Made by a program: the position numbers and the translations under genes. Shown here in pieces: positions 26,102-33,776 of a stretch of 64,000 nt of DNA. Numbering within the stretch: the stretch's first letter is position 1; every line of letters starts with the position of its first letter. Source of the stretch: DATLMR01 sp035634255. Its GTDB lineage: Bacteria > Acidobacteriota > Blastocatellia > UBA7656. The stretch lies in NCBI GenBank assembly GCA_035634255.1, contig DASQDI010000034.1:62001-126000 (forward strand), read 5' to 3'. The notes under the pieces were generated by a model. That model saw only the letters and a program-made list of their open reading frames with translations. It searched no databases and was not told the DNA's origin.

Positions 26102-26374
26102 ATGGCAGATTCCGGCAATCTATATGGGACCGTGATAGATGATCAGGGGCAGGCACTTCCGGGAGTGACTGTAACTCTAATGGGACTGGGGCCTCTTATG
26201 GTTCAGATTACAGACGCTCGGGGGAGGTGCAGATTTCCAAATCTCTCACCGGGCACTTATAGCCTTAGAGCGCAATTAGAGGGATTCGCTACGGTTGATG
26301 ATCGGAACATCCAAATCAGAGTGGGTAGGAATACCGAGGTTGAAGTTGAGATGAAGCCTGCGGTAACAGAGTAG
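26102..26374 (+). CDS. Single carboxypeptidase-regulatory-like (beta-sandwich) domain protein
   Basis: 90 residues, only one CarboxypepD_reg-like/Cna-B-type domain: GTVIDDQGQALPGVTVTL, DARGRCRFPNLSPGTYSL, then AQLEGFATVDD and a final beta strand. No signal peptide is visible, unusual because such domains are normally in secreted proteins. AAGGAGGCAAAGTATGG gives a strong ribosome-binding site. GC content is visibly lower than its neighbours, hinting at transfer or relaxed constraint. Role unknown. Confidence 0.8.
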   Translation: MADSGNLYGTVIDDQGQALPGVTVTLMGLGPLMVQITDARGRCRFPNLSPGTYSLRAQLEGFATVDDRNIQIRVGRNTEVEVEMKPAVTE

Positions 26375-26429
26375 ATTTCACCGAGTTCCGCCTACATAGA
26401 GAGGTAAATGGTCTGAGATGGGGAGTGAG

Positions 26430-26502
26430 TACCCGCGGCAGGAGTCGAACCTGCGACCTCTTGCTCCGGAGGCAAGCGCTCTATCCACTGAGCTACGCGG
26501 GC
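26430..26502 (-). tRNA. tRNA-Arg (anticodon CCG)
   Basis: 73 nt tRNA. The acceptor GCCCGCG pairs with CGCGGGT, leaving discriminator A. The D arm GCTCAGTGGATAGAGC, anticodon arm CTTGC-CTCCGGA-GCAAG (anticodon CCG, reads CGG) and T arm GCAGG-TTCGACT-CCTGC are all intact. The 3' CCA is not encoded. It stands alone between the beta-sandwich gene and the Bcp gene. Confidence 0.96.
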
Positions 26503-26624
26503 ATTCGTTCGGTTATCAATTCGGGCTTCGGACGGGGCCCGAAGTCCTGAAACAGGATACAGAGTAAGCAGCGCCCTGTCAATTTTCAGATTCCCGCAGC
26601 CGTGCGGGCCGAAGGAGAAAAGAA

Positions 26625-27062
26625 ATGCTTCAAGTAGGAGACCCCGCGCCGGATTTCACGGCGCGCGCGCACACCGGCGAGGACGTGAGCCTCAGGGACC
26701 TGCGCGGAAAGAACGTAGTGCTGTGGTTCTACCCGAAGGCCGACACGCCGGGCTGTACGGCGGAAGGGTGCGGATTCAGAGATCGGATCGAGAGTTATTC
26801 GGGTAAAAACGTCGAGATACTCGGCGTCAGCTTCGACACCGAGGAGGAGAACCGGGCCTTCGCCGAAAAATTCAATTTCCCTTACCGCCTGCTCTGCGAC
26901 ACCGACCGGAAGGTAGGCGTGGCCTATGGCGCTGCCGACGACCCGTCGGCCCAGTACGCGCGCCGCATCACGTACGTGATCGACCCCGAGGGCCGCATCT
27001 CTAAAGCGGTCGGGCAGGTCAACGCGCGCGAGCACCCGGAGCAGCTCCTTGGAGAGCTTTAA
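26625..27062 (+). CDS. bcp: Thioredoxin-dependent peroxiredoxin, Bcp/PrxQ type
   Basis: 145 residues. It reduces H2O2 and organic peroxides in the cytoplasm using thioredoxin. The peroxidatic Cys44 lies in YPKADTPGCTAEGCGF and the resolving Cys49 is five residues later, the atypical 2-Cys PrxQ arrangement. The C-terminal YVIDPEGRISKAV matches the family. GAAGGAGAAAAGA precedes the ATG. It is followed 27 bp later by a lipoprotein gene, possibly co-transcribed. Confidence 0.95.
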   Translation: MLQVGDPAPDFTARAHTGEDVSLRDLRGKNVVLWFYPKADTPGCTAEGCGFRDRIESYSGKNVEILGVSFDTEEENRAFAEKFNFPYRLLCDTDRKVGVAYGAADDPSAQYARRITYVIDPEGRISKAVGQVNAREHPEQLLGEL

Positions 27063-27089
27063 CCCGCCGCGAGGCCATCGCGGTCACTG

Positions 27090-27731
27090 TTGAGGTCACT
27101 GATGAACAGGTCGCCGGGCAGCCCAACAATATTATTCGCGCTCGTCTCGATCCTCGTAGTCGCGGCGGCGTGTCACAGCGTAGACCGCCCGGACGCCGCG
27201 TCCGTCGGGGGGGGCAACTCCAACGCGGCCGGGGGGAACAGGAACGAGGCTGTTACGAATCCGAGCGGCGCGCCGGGAGCCACGCCGGAAGAAGATTTTA
27301 AGGGCACGGCCGGCATCGTCGAAAAACGGAAGCCGGGACAATCACTCGGCGTGCTCAAAGCAGTACGCACCGCCTCCCACCCGAATTTCGACCGCGTCGT
27401 GTTCGAGTTTGAAGGCGACGCGGTCCCCGGCTACAAGCTCGAATACGTCGATAAGCCCGTGCGCCAGTGCGGGTCGGGCGAGGCGGTCGCGGTCGAAGGG
27501 GACGGCTGGCTCAACGTGACATTCACCCCCGCGCAGGCCCACACGGAGGCGGGTCAGGCGACCGTCGAAGACCGCGAGCGGCGTCTGAATCTCAAGATCC
27601 TGAAAGAGCTTGAGTCCATCTGCGACTTCGAAGGAGAAGTCGCTTGGGTCCTTGGGGTCTCATCCCCCAACGTCTACCGAGTCCTGGAGCTCGCGGGCCC
27701 CGCGCGCCTCGTCGTCGATATAAAACACTGA
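27090..27731 (+). CDS. Putative lipoprotein with AMIN-like domain
   Basis: 213 residues. An N-terminal hydrophobic segment ends in LVVAAACHSVD, a plausible lipobox with Cys28, followed by a disordered Asn/Gly/Ala-rich linker. The folded part (about 75-213) contains HPNFDRVVFEFEGDAVPGY and ends in VYRVLELAGPARLVVDIKH, resembling AMIN-type beta domains that bind cell-wall or secretin partners. A second start (codon 5, 27102) is possible. It probably sits in the outer or inner membrane facing the periplasm. Specific function unknown. Confidence 0.75.
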   Translation: MRSLMNRSPGSPTILFALVSILVVAAACHSVDRPDAASVGGGNSNAAGGNRNEAVTNPSGAPGATPEEDFKGTAGIVEKRKPGQSLGVLKAVRTASHPNFDRVVFEFEGDAVPGYKLEYVDKPVRQCGSGEAVAVEGDGWLNVTFTPAQAHTEAGQATVEDRERRLNLKILKELESICDFEGEVAWVLGVSSPNVYRVLELAGPARLVVDIKH

Positions 27732-27761
27732 CGGGCCATAAGCTAATGAGCCATAAGAAAA

Positions 27762-27784
27762 GAGGCGGCACAGGTGGCCGCCTC
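27762..27784. terminator. Hairpin between convergent genes
   Basis: Perfect 8 bp stem GAGGCGGC / GCCGCCTC with a 7 base loop between the lipoprotein gene (plus) and the M14 peptidase gene (minus). On the minus strand it is followed by TTTTCTTATGG, so it is a better terminator for the peptidase transcript. Confidence 0.7.
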
Positions 27785-27812
27785 TCATCATTCCCGACCA
27801 GTATCGATACTA

Positions 27813-30800
27813 TTACTGATCGTCTTCGTCGTTGTTGGTAGGCTGCGGGCGGGCGGGCTGCGGGTGCCCTACCCCAAGGTTGTCGTAATTCAAAGCGGCG
27901 TTGAAGAGCAGGAAGAAGGCCCCCTGCGTCTGGTGCCGCCACATCGGGTTAGTCGCGAACATCACGACGTGACCGCGCCCGACGGGCACGTCTATGACCG
28001 CAGGCTTTCCGGCCAGCTCCGCCCCGCCGGCGAGCATGCCGCTCACGAGCAGGTTCTTCTCATCCGAAGCGAAGCGCAGCACCACGCGCGGCCTCATCGC
28101 CGGGGGAGTCAGGTACGGCCCGAGCGCCTGACGCATATCTTCGGTCAGTCCGTCCCGCATCGGCTGCGGCTGGCGCGGGCCGGGAAGAGGCATGCCCTGA
28201 ATGATGTCGGGGTCGTTGACCCCCCCGCGCCCGGACGCGCGGCCCTCGACTCCGCCGCCGCCGCCTGCACCGCCCCCGCCCCCGCCGCCAGCGCCGGGCT
28301 GCGCGCTAACCTGAAACAGAGGGGCCTGGCTGAAATATATCTGGAGCGAATCGCCGTAGCCGTACGCGATGGGGCTCTTGCGGTCCGCGAACGTGGCGTT
28401 GAATATCGAGCCTCGCGCCTGCAACTGCCTCGGCTCCTGGATCGAGACGCCTGAAGTGATGCCATAATCTATCGGGATGTTCGAGATCGAGGTGATCGGG
28501 ACGAACAGCCCGCCTTCTTCGACGAACCTTTGCAGGTTCGCGACCCCCCGAAGGCCCATGCCGCCGCGCATGTCGTCGGTCTCGTCGGGGGACGAGCCGA
28601 AGTTGGGCGTGATGGCCGACTTCTTCCAGGGGATCGGGTCACCGGTTTTCGGTATCCCATTCACTATGGTCTGGGCCGAGCCGCCGACGGGCGGGAAGAT
28701 GATAACGTCGTACTTATCGCGCAGCCTTTCGGTGTCTCGCACGACGTGCTCGGAGATGTAGGAGTAAGGTATCTGCAAGCGGTCGAACTCTATTCGGAAC
28801 CAGCCCTCGTTCTGAGTGTTGGTCCACGTGTGGAGTATCGCTATGCGCGGCACGGAAATCTCGTGCGTCGGGACCTCAGGCAGTCTCTCGACCGCCACGG
28901 CCGTGAGCCCGAGCTCCGACACCACGGGCTCAAGCCGCTGGCGGAGGTTCGCGCCGTTCCCCTGGGCCTTGATTATGAAAGAGCCCGCGTTGAAATTCCG
29001 GCCCCCCTCCTTGAACCCTTCCTCCGCCGCGCTCATGCGAACGTCCTTCAGCTTGAAGCGGAGCGTGGCGAGCGTGTTGTCCGTGTTGTGATTGATGATG
29101 TAACCGGCCGCATTCGCCGGGCCCTGTATCCGGCCCTTCACCACTTCGTCGCTCGTGAGCAGGGTCATCGGCTGGCCGAGCACGCTCGCGTCGGTCACGC
29201 GGACGGTCCTGATGTTGCGCAACGCGCCCAGAGTCCACCCCGTATCGTCGTAAGGGCGCGGGTCGCTCACGTTGTAATACTGCGTGTCCATAAGCATGTC
29301 GGCCATACGCGAGTAGGGCTGGTCCATGCGCACGACGTAAGAGCCGGGGGGGAATTTCTGGTCCTTGACCGTCAGCTCGCCCGCCGCTTTGTGGACTTCG
29401 ACCCCCATCAGCCTGAGCAGGTTCACCGTGTCCGCGGCCTCGACCGGGCGCGGGGTGTCGCCCGGAATGACGTAGGCCGCCGGGCCTTCGTTCCTGGCTT
29501 TCGCCACCGAGCGCTTGCTCTTCAAATAGAAATTATTCAGGAACCGCTCCTTGCTGTTAGCGACCATGTTCATCGCGAAGAGGATGCCGGACTGCTGGAG
29601 GTTCACGTTGTTCCTGAGCGACCACTTCACGCGCGAGTGCGGGGGGTTCGGCCTGAACCACGCGCGTTGCGACTGCGCGCCCACCTGCCGCTCGCGGGTG
29701 TCGGCCCCGCCGTTGCCGAACGTCTCGTAGAAGCGCCCAATCGAGTTGTGCCCGTTCGCCACGTAAAACATGTAGTTCGGGGCCCAGCCGTCGTAGAAGC
29801 CGTGCGTCCACACGCCCGGGACGTCGCGCTTGGTCATCTCCTCGATCTCGTGGTACGCCAGCAGGTGCCACTCGTCTATCACTATCGGGTCGAGCCAGGC
29901 GTTGTAAGGGCCGGTGCCGGTGGAGGTGTAGAGGAACGGGACCGACTCGTGCAGGTCGTGGAGTACCTGCGGGTGGTAGTCGAGAAACGTCTTCATCATG
30001 TTGCGCGTGAGCGCGAGCGCCATCCCCAGCCCGTCGCGGTTGTTGTCGTGCGCGACGTACTTGCCCCAGTAGAGCAGCGACGGGGGGGCGTTCCTGTTAG
30101 GGTTCGCCTTGCGGTAGTTGTACAGGTCCACCATGCGGTCGCGCCCGTCCACTTCCAGAGTCGGGGTGATCATCACGATCACGTTCTTCCTGATCGACTC
30201 GATGAAGGGCGAGTCCTCGACCGCGAGGCGGTAGGCCAGCTCCATCAACATCTCCGGCGAGCCCGTCTCCGGTGAATGGATCGCCCCGCTCGCCCAGTAA
30301 AACGCCTTGCCTTCCCCGATCAGTTGCTTCGCCTCGGCGTCGTTCGTCCTGCGGGGGTCGGCGAGCCGGGCGGTAATCTCCTTGTAGCGGTCGAGCTTCG
30401 CGATGTTGGCCTCGTCGCTTACGACCACGAGGAGCTGCTCTCGGCCCTCCTCCGATTTTTCGGGGGCCGTGAAGACGCGCACGCGCGGGCTGGCCTTTTC
30501 GAGCTCGCGGTAATACCGGTTCATGTCCTTCGTGTAGGTGAGCTTATCCGGGGTGCCCGCGATGTAGCCCAGCACCTTGTCCGGCGACGGCACCTTGTCC
30601 GAGGCGGGGAGGTGGTCCACCAGCTCGGTTAAAAAATACTTCTCGGTCGTGTACTCCCTGATCTTCGCCGTGTAATTCTCGTCGATGCGGGAGGCGGGCG
30701 CGGCCTGTGGGCCGCTTTTCCGGGCGGCTTTCGCGGCCCTCTTAGGGTCCGCCGCGAGCCCGGTCGCCGTCAGTAAGGTGAGCAGCATTGCGCATGCAGT

Positions 30801-30848
30801 CGCGAGCGCGCACGTCTGCCTGATCGCAAGCAAGCGTCCTCGTTTCAT
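27813..30848 (-). CDS. Exported M14-family zinc carboxypeptidase-like protein
   Basis: 1011 residues. The signal peptide is about 1-32 (ALATACAMLLTLLTATGLAA). The M14 domain occupies roughly 45-420: zinc ligands His191 and Glu194 in AIHSPETGSPE, and the third histidine in HDLHESVPFL near 300. The C-terminal two-thirds is larger than in classical carboxypeptidases and includes a ThuA/glutamine-amidotransferase-like beta region (KYDVIIFPPVGG), a Gly-rich insertion (AGGGGGGGAGGGGG) and GRGHVVMFATNPMWR. ATG 30848 with GGAGGAGATA upstream is preferred to a start 21 codons earlier that lacks a signal peptide at the N-terminus. Likely periplasmic peptide digestion; substrate not evident. Confidence 0.88.
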   Translation of the reverse strand: MKRGRLLAIRQTCALATACAMLLTLLTATGLAADPKRAAKAARKSGPQAAPASRIDENYTAKIREYTTEKYFLTELVDHLPASDKVPSPDKVLGYIAGTPDKLTYTKDMNRYYRELEKASPRVRVFTAPEKSEEGREQLLVVVSDEANIAKLDRYKEITARLADPRRTNDAEAKQLIGEGKAFYWASGAIHSPETGSPEMLMELAYRLAVEDSPFIESIRKNVIVMITPTLEVDGRDRMVDLYNYRKANPNRNAPPSLLYWGKYVAHDNNRDGLGMALALTRNMMKTFLDYHPQVLHDLHESVPFLYTSTGTGPYNAWLDPIVIDEWHLLAYHEIEEMTKRDVPGVWTHGFYDGWAPNYMFYVANGHNSIGRFYETFGNGGADTRERQVGAQSQRAWFRPNPPHSRVKWSLRNNVNLQQSGILFAMNMVANSKERFLNNFYLKSKRSVAKARNEGPAAYVIPGDTPRPVEAADTVNLLRLMGVEVHKAAGELTVKDQKFPPGSYVVRMDQPYSRMADMLMDTQYYNVSDPRPYDDTGWTLGALRNIRTVRVTDASVLGQPMTLLTSDEVVKGRIQGPANAAGYIINHNTDNTLATLRFKLKDVRMSAAEEGFKEGGRNFNAGSFIIKAQGNGANLRQRLEPVVSELGLTAVAVERLPEVPTHEISVPRIAILHTWTNTQNEGWFRIEFDRLQIPYSYISEHVVRDTERLRDKYDVIIFPPVGGSAQTIVNGIPKTGDPIPWKKSAITPNFGSSPDETDDMRGGMGLRGVANLQRFVEEGGLFVPITSISNIPIDYGITSGVSIQEPRQLQARGSIFNATFADRKSPIAYGYGDSLQIYFSQAPLFQVSAQPGAGGGGGGGAGGGGGVEGRASGRGGVNDPDIIQGMPLPGPRQPQPMRDGLTEDMRQALGPYLTPPAMRPRVVLRFASDEKNLLVSGMLAGGAELAGKPAVIDVPVGRGHVVMFATNPMWRHQTQGAFFLLFNAALNYDNLGVGHPQPARPQPTNNDEDDQ

Positions 30849-31158
30849 TATCTCCTCCATTATGATTAGCGGGCAGTCATCGGCATTCGGCTTTCGCCTG
30901 CGATTCGGCAAACCTGCCCCCGGTGCGGGCTCACGGGGTAAAGAACCGTTGCGGAGTTTCCGGCTGATTGCTGAGCGCTGATAACTGAATGTTTATAGAA
31001 GCTGGCAGAGCGTGCTCATGTCCGCGCCAGTGGAAGCACAGCCATGAGCGCGCCCGCCTGTGGGTTAAGACTGAATAATCCTCCCGACGGTTACAAATTT
31101 TTTCTCTTTTTTCCTCCGGCTTCAGTTTCGCTCCCCGCCCGGCCCGCCCGCGCCAACA

Positions 31159-31186
31159 TTGACAGGCCGGGCGTAAATTGTATAAT
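31159..31186 (+). promoter_or_regulatory. Consensus sigma-70 promoter of rpsU
   Basis: Perfect TTGACA (31159-31164), 16 base spacer, perfect TATAAT (31181-31186). It is about 140 bp upstream of the rpsU start and drives a long leader. A match to both hexamers is rare in this GC-rich window and implies strong constitutive expression. Confidence 0.88.
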
Positions 31187-31193
31187 CTATCCG

Positions 31194-31335
31194 CTTTGGA
31201 GATGAGCCGGTTCGGGGCTCTGTGGGAAGGACCGAGGGGTTCGCCCTTCCCCTCTCCGGGAATTTCAAAGGTTTCCAGATCAGGCATGAGCGGGCGGCGG
31301 CTCGATAACCGCCGGTAATTTAACGGAGGTCTTAA
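31194..31335 (+). promoter_or_regulatory. Long, potentially structured 5' leader of rpsU
   Basis: About 140 nt lie between the predicted transcription start and the GTG start codon. Possible stems include GGGAAGG (31226) with CCTTCCC (31246), and GGGCGGCGG with a later AACCGCC. It could be an autoregulatory site for S21, as found for other ribosomal proteins; no known leader motif is recognised. Confidence 0.35.
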
Positions 31336-31539
31336 GTGGCAAGAGTACAGGTTCATGACAATGAGAACATCGAGAGCGCGATAAGGCGCTTCAAGCGGCA
31401 GGTGGCCCGCGAAGGAATCATCACCGATACCAAGAAGCACGCATTCTATCTGAAGCCCGGCGAGCGCCGCCGCCTCAAATCACAGGTGGCCCGGCGGCGA
31501 GCCAGAAAGAACCTCAGGAAGCGCGTAACGGAAGATTAA
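31336..31539 (+). CDS. rpsU: 30S ribosomal protein S21
   Basis: 67 residues, the usual bS21 length. Sequence landmarks: ESAIRRFKRQVAREGI and a very basic C-terminus (RRLKSQVARRRARKNLRKR). S21 binds near the 3' end of 16S rRNA and assists base pairing with the Shine-Dalgarno sequence of mRNA. The start is GTG at 31336 with ACGGAGGTCTTAA upstream. It stands alone with its own strong promoter. Confidence 0.95.
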   Translation: MARVQVHDNENIESAIRRFKRQVAREGIITDTKKHAFYLKPGERRRLKSQVARRRARKNLRKRVTED

Positions 31540-31651
31540 TTCGTACGCCCCCCCGCACATTCAATCCGCGCTTTGCAGGATGCTGAATGCCCCGATTCCC
31601 CGCGCCGGACCGAGCCGGCCGGTACGGTGACATCCGGCATTTGAAGTCTGT

Positions 31652-32455
31652 TCAAGAGGGATCGGGAGCCGCCTTCAACCTCTGAAGGCTCTCCTGCATC
31701 TGCGTCCGAGGCTCCTCTTCTTTCTCGTTCGTCACCGCGTCATTGAGCGCGGGCACCGCCCGCTTGTCGCCGCTGTCGGCGAGCGAGATCGCGGCCGCCA
31801 CCCTCACCAGCCTGCTCTCGTCCCTGAGCCCCTGAATCAAAGGATCGACCCCGCGCTTGTCGCGCAGGGCGCCGAGCGCCGTGGCCGCGGCGGAGCGCAC
31901 GTCCGGGGACTCGTCTTTCATCACCCGGATCAGCTCCGGGAGTGCGCGCTCGTCCTTGAGCGAGCCGAGCCCGAACGCCGCGGCGGCGCGCACGCTCGCC
32001 TGCCCGTCCCGGAGGGAGGCCAGAAGCGGCTCGACCGCGCTCGCGTCCGCGAGTTGGCCGAGCACCCTCGCCGCAGCCCCCCGCACGAAAGCCGTCCCGT
32101 CTTTCAACAGGGCGATGAGCGGCTCGACCGCGCGCTTGTCCCCGATGAATCCGAGCGCATCGACGCAGGCGGCGCGAACTTCAGGGTCCTTATCGTTCAG
32201 GACTTCGAGGAGAGGGGCGACCGCGCGCGCGTCTTCGAGGTAGCCGAGCTGCTCGGCGGCTTCGCGCCTTTCGGAGGCGGATTGGCTCTTCAGCCTCGAC
32301 GCCAGCTTCGTCAGCTCGTCCGGCCTGTCGCGCCCCGACGCCGAGCCCGATTGGAGAATGAACGCGCGCGGAGCGGCGTAAGGTTGAAGTGGGGAGAGGC
32401 AGGCTCCCGCCTGCAAGCCGAAGACGAGCGCGGACGTTAAGAGTATAAGGCCCAT
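31652..32455 (-). CDS. Exported HEAT-repeat protein
   Basis: 267 residues. A hydrophobic N-terminus (LILLTSALVFGLQAGA) looks like a signal peptide. From about 50 to 260 there are about six regular HEAT/PBS-lyase-type repeats of 31 residues (DARAVAPLLEVLNDKDPEVR, DKRAVEPLIALLKDGTAFVR and so on). Such solenoids mediate protein binding; no catalytic residues are seen. It starts 7 bp after the deoB stop, on the same strand, so it is probably co-transcribed, though a functional link is not evident. Confidence 0.85.
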   Translation of the reverse strand: MGLILLTSALVFGLQAGACLSPLQPYAAPRAFILQSGSASGRDRPDELTKLASRLKSQSASERREAAEQLGYLEDARAVAPLLEVLNDKDPEVRAACVDALGFIGDKRAVEPLIALLKDGTAFVRGAAARVLGQLADASAVEPLLASLRDGQASVRAAAAFGLGSLKDERALPELIRVMKDESPDVRSAAATALGALRDKRGVDPLIQGLRDESRLVRVAAAISLADSGDKRAVPALNDAVTNEKEEEPRTQMQESLQRLKAAPDPS

Positions 32456-32462
32456 TTTCGAG

Positions 32463-33638
32463 TTAGATCAGTTCCCGCAAAAAGCTGCGGCCCGCCCGCA
32501 ATCTGACCCCGAAATTTTCCGCCACGGTCTGCCCGATGTCCGCGAGCGACGAGCGGGTGCCGAGGTCGACTCCGGGCCGCGCCCGCGCGCCCCAGGCGAG
32601 CACCGGCACGTACTCCCGCGTGTGATCGGTCGAGACGTCGCCCGGATCGCACCCGTGGTCGGCCGAGATGATGAGAAGGTCGTCCTCTCTCATCGCCCCC
32701 TGAATCTCCGGCAGGCGCGAGTCGAATTCTTCGAGCGCGCGCGCGTACCCCTCCACGTCGTTGCGGTGCCCGTAGAGCATATCGAAATCGACCAGGTTCG
32801 TGAAGATCAGCCCGCGGGGAGTCTGCGCGAGCGCGCGGAGCGTCTGGTCCACGCTCGCGTTATTGTTCCCCGCCTTCAGCTCTTCGGTCGTGCCGCGGTG
32901 ACAGAAGATCGAGCCGATCTTCCCGACGGCGGCGACCGCGAGGTTGTTCGACTTCAGCTTGTCGAGGAGGCTCTCTTCGGGCGGGTCGATGGCGTAATCG
33001 TGGCGGTTCTCCGTGCGGCGGAAGTCCCCCGGCTCGCCGACGAACGGCCGCGCGATGACGCGGCCGACGAGGTCTTCGCCCGTGAGCAGCTCGCGGGCCA
33101 GCTCGCACCATTTATAAAGCTGCTCAAGCGGCACGACGCTCTCGTGAGCGGCGATCTGAAAGACGCTGTCGGCGGAAGTGTAAACGATGGGCCGCCCCGT
33201 CTCGACGTGCTCGGCCCCGAGTTCCTTTATGATCTCGGTGCCGGAAGCGGGCTTGTTGCCCAGAACCTTGCGGCCCACGGCGCGCTCGAACGGCTCGATT
33301 ACGCGCGGGGGGAAGCCGTCCGGGTAAGTCGGGAACGGGCGTTCGGTAACGATGCCGCTCATCTCCCAGTGCCCGGTCGTCGTGTCCTTGCCGTGAGACT
33401 GGGTCGCCGCCCGGCCGAACGCGCCCGAAGGGTCCGCGACCGGATCGACCGGCAGAGGCCGGATGTTGGCCAGTCCCATCCCGCGTAAATTCGGTATCCG
33501 GACATCGCGCGAGCCGAGCGCGTGGCCGAGCGTGTCGGCCCCCGCGTCCCCGTAATCCGAGGCGTCGGGCATCTCCCCGATGCCCACGCTGTCGAGCACC
33601 ACCAGCACGACTCTGTTGAACGGGCCAGACTGTGACAT
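32463..33638 (-). CDS. deoB: Phosphopentomutase
   Basis: 391 residues. It interconverts ribose-1-P or deoxyribose-1-P with the 5-phosphates in nucleoside salvage, using two Mn2+ in an alkaline-phosphatase-like fold. Family motifs are visible: VVLVVLDSVGIGEMPDA with the first metal-binding Asp, GKDTTTGHWEMSG with the phosphorylated Thr, TNLVDFDMLYGHRNDVEGYA and IISADHGCDPGDVSTDHTRE with metal ligands. GGGGAGAATGATTC precedes the ATG. The usual nucleoside phosphorylase or deoxyribose-phosphate aldolase neighbours are absent here. Confidence 0.95.
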   Translation of the reverse strand: MSQSGPFNRVVLVVLDSVGIGEMPDASDYGDAGADTLGHALGSRDVRIPNLRGMGLANIRPLPVDPVADPSGAFGRAATQSHGKDTTTGHWEMSGIVTERPFPTYPDGFPPRVIEPFERAVGRKVLGNKPASGTEIIKELGAEHVETGRPIVYTSADSVFQIAAHESVVPLEQLYKWCELARELLTGEDLVGRVIARPFVGEPGDFRRTENRHDYAIDPPEESLLDKLKSNNLAVAAVGKIGSIFCHRGTTEELKAGNNNASVDQTLRALAQTPRGLIFTNLVDFDMLYGHRNDVEGYARALEEFDSRLPEIQGAMREDDLLIISADHGCDPGDVSTDHTREYVPVLAWGARARPGVDLGTRSSLADIGQTVAENFGVRLRAGRSFLRELI

Positions 33639-33776
33639 GAATCATTCTCCCCGGAGGGATTCTAAGACTGCGGCGTTCCAAGCACAAGGGGCGGGAAGCG
33701 GATTTATAAAAGGGATTCCGTGCATAGATTTTCGAATCGATAACTCGGGTGCCTGAGGGCGGCCGGGCGACCCGTT

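Larger units (their letters stand above)
30849..31335. other. 487 bp divergent region between the M14 gene and rpsU
   Basis: Holds the consensus promoter and long leader of rpsU. The M14-side half (30849-31140) shows no recognisable element; it must contain a minus-strand promoter. No ORF in it looks real. Confidence 0.6.

Noticed and set aside
26600..27035. 149-codon minus-strand frame over the bcp gene
   Set aside because: Antisense shadow; bcp has all family residues on the plus strand.
28530..30275. 581-codon open frame on the plus strand
   Set aside because: Antisense to the M14 peptidase gene. Its His/Arg/Val-rich composition is typical of the shadow frame of a GC-rich gene and it shows no family motif.
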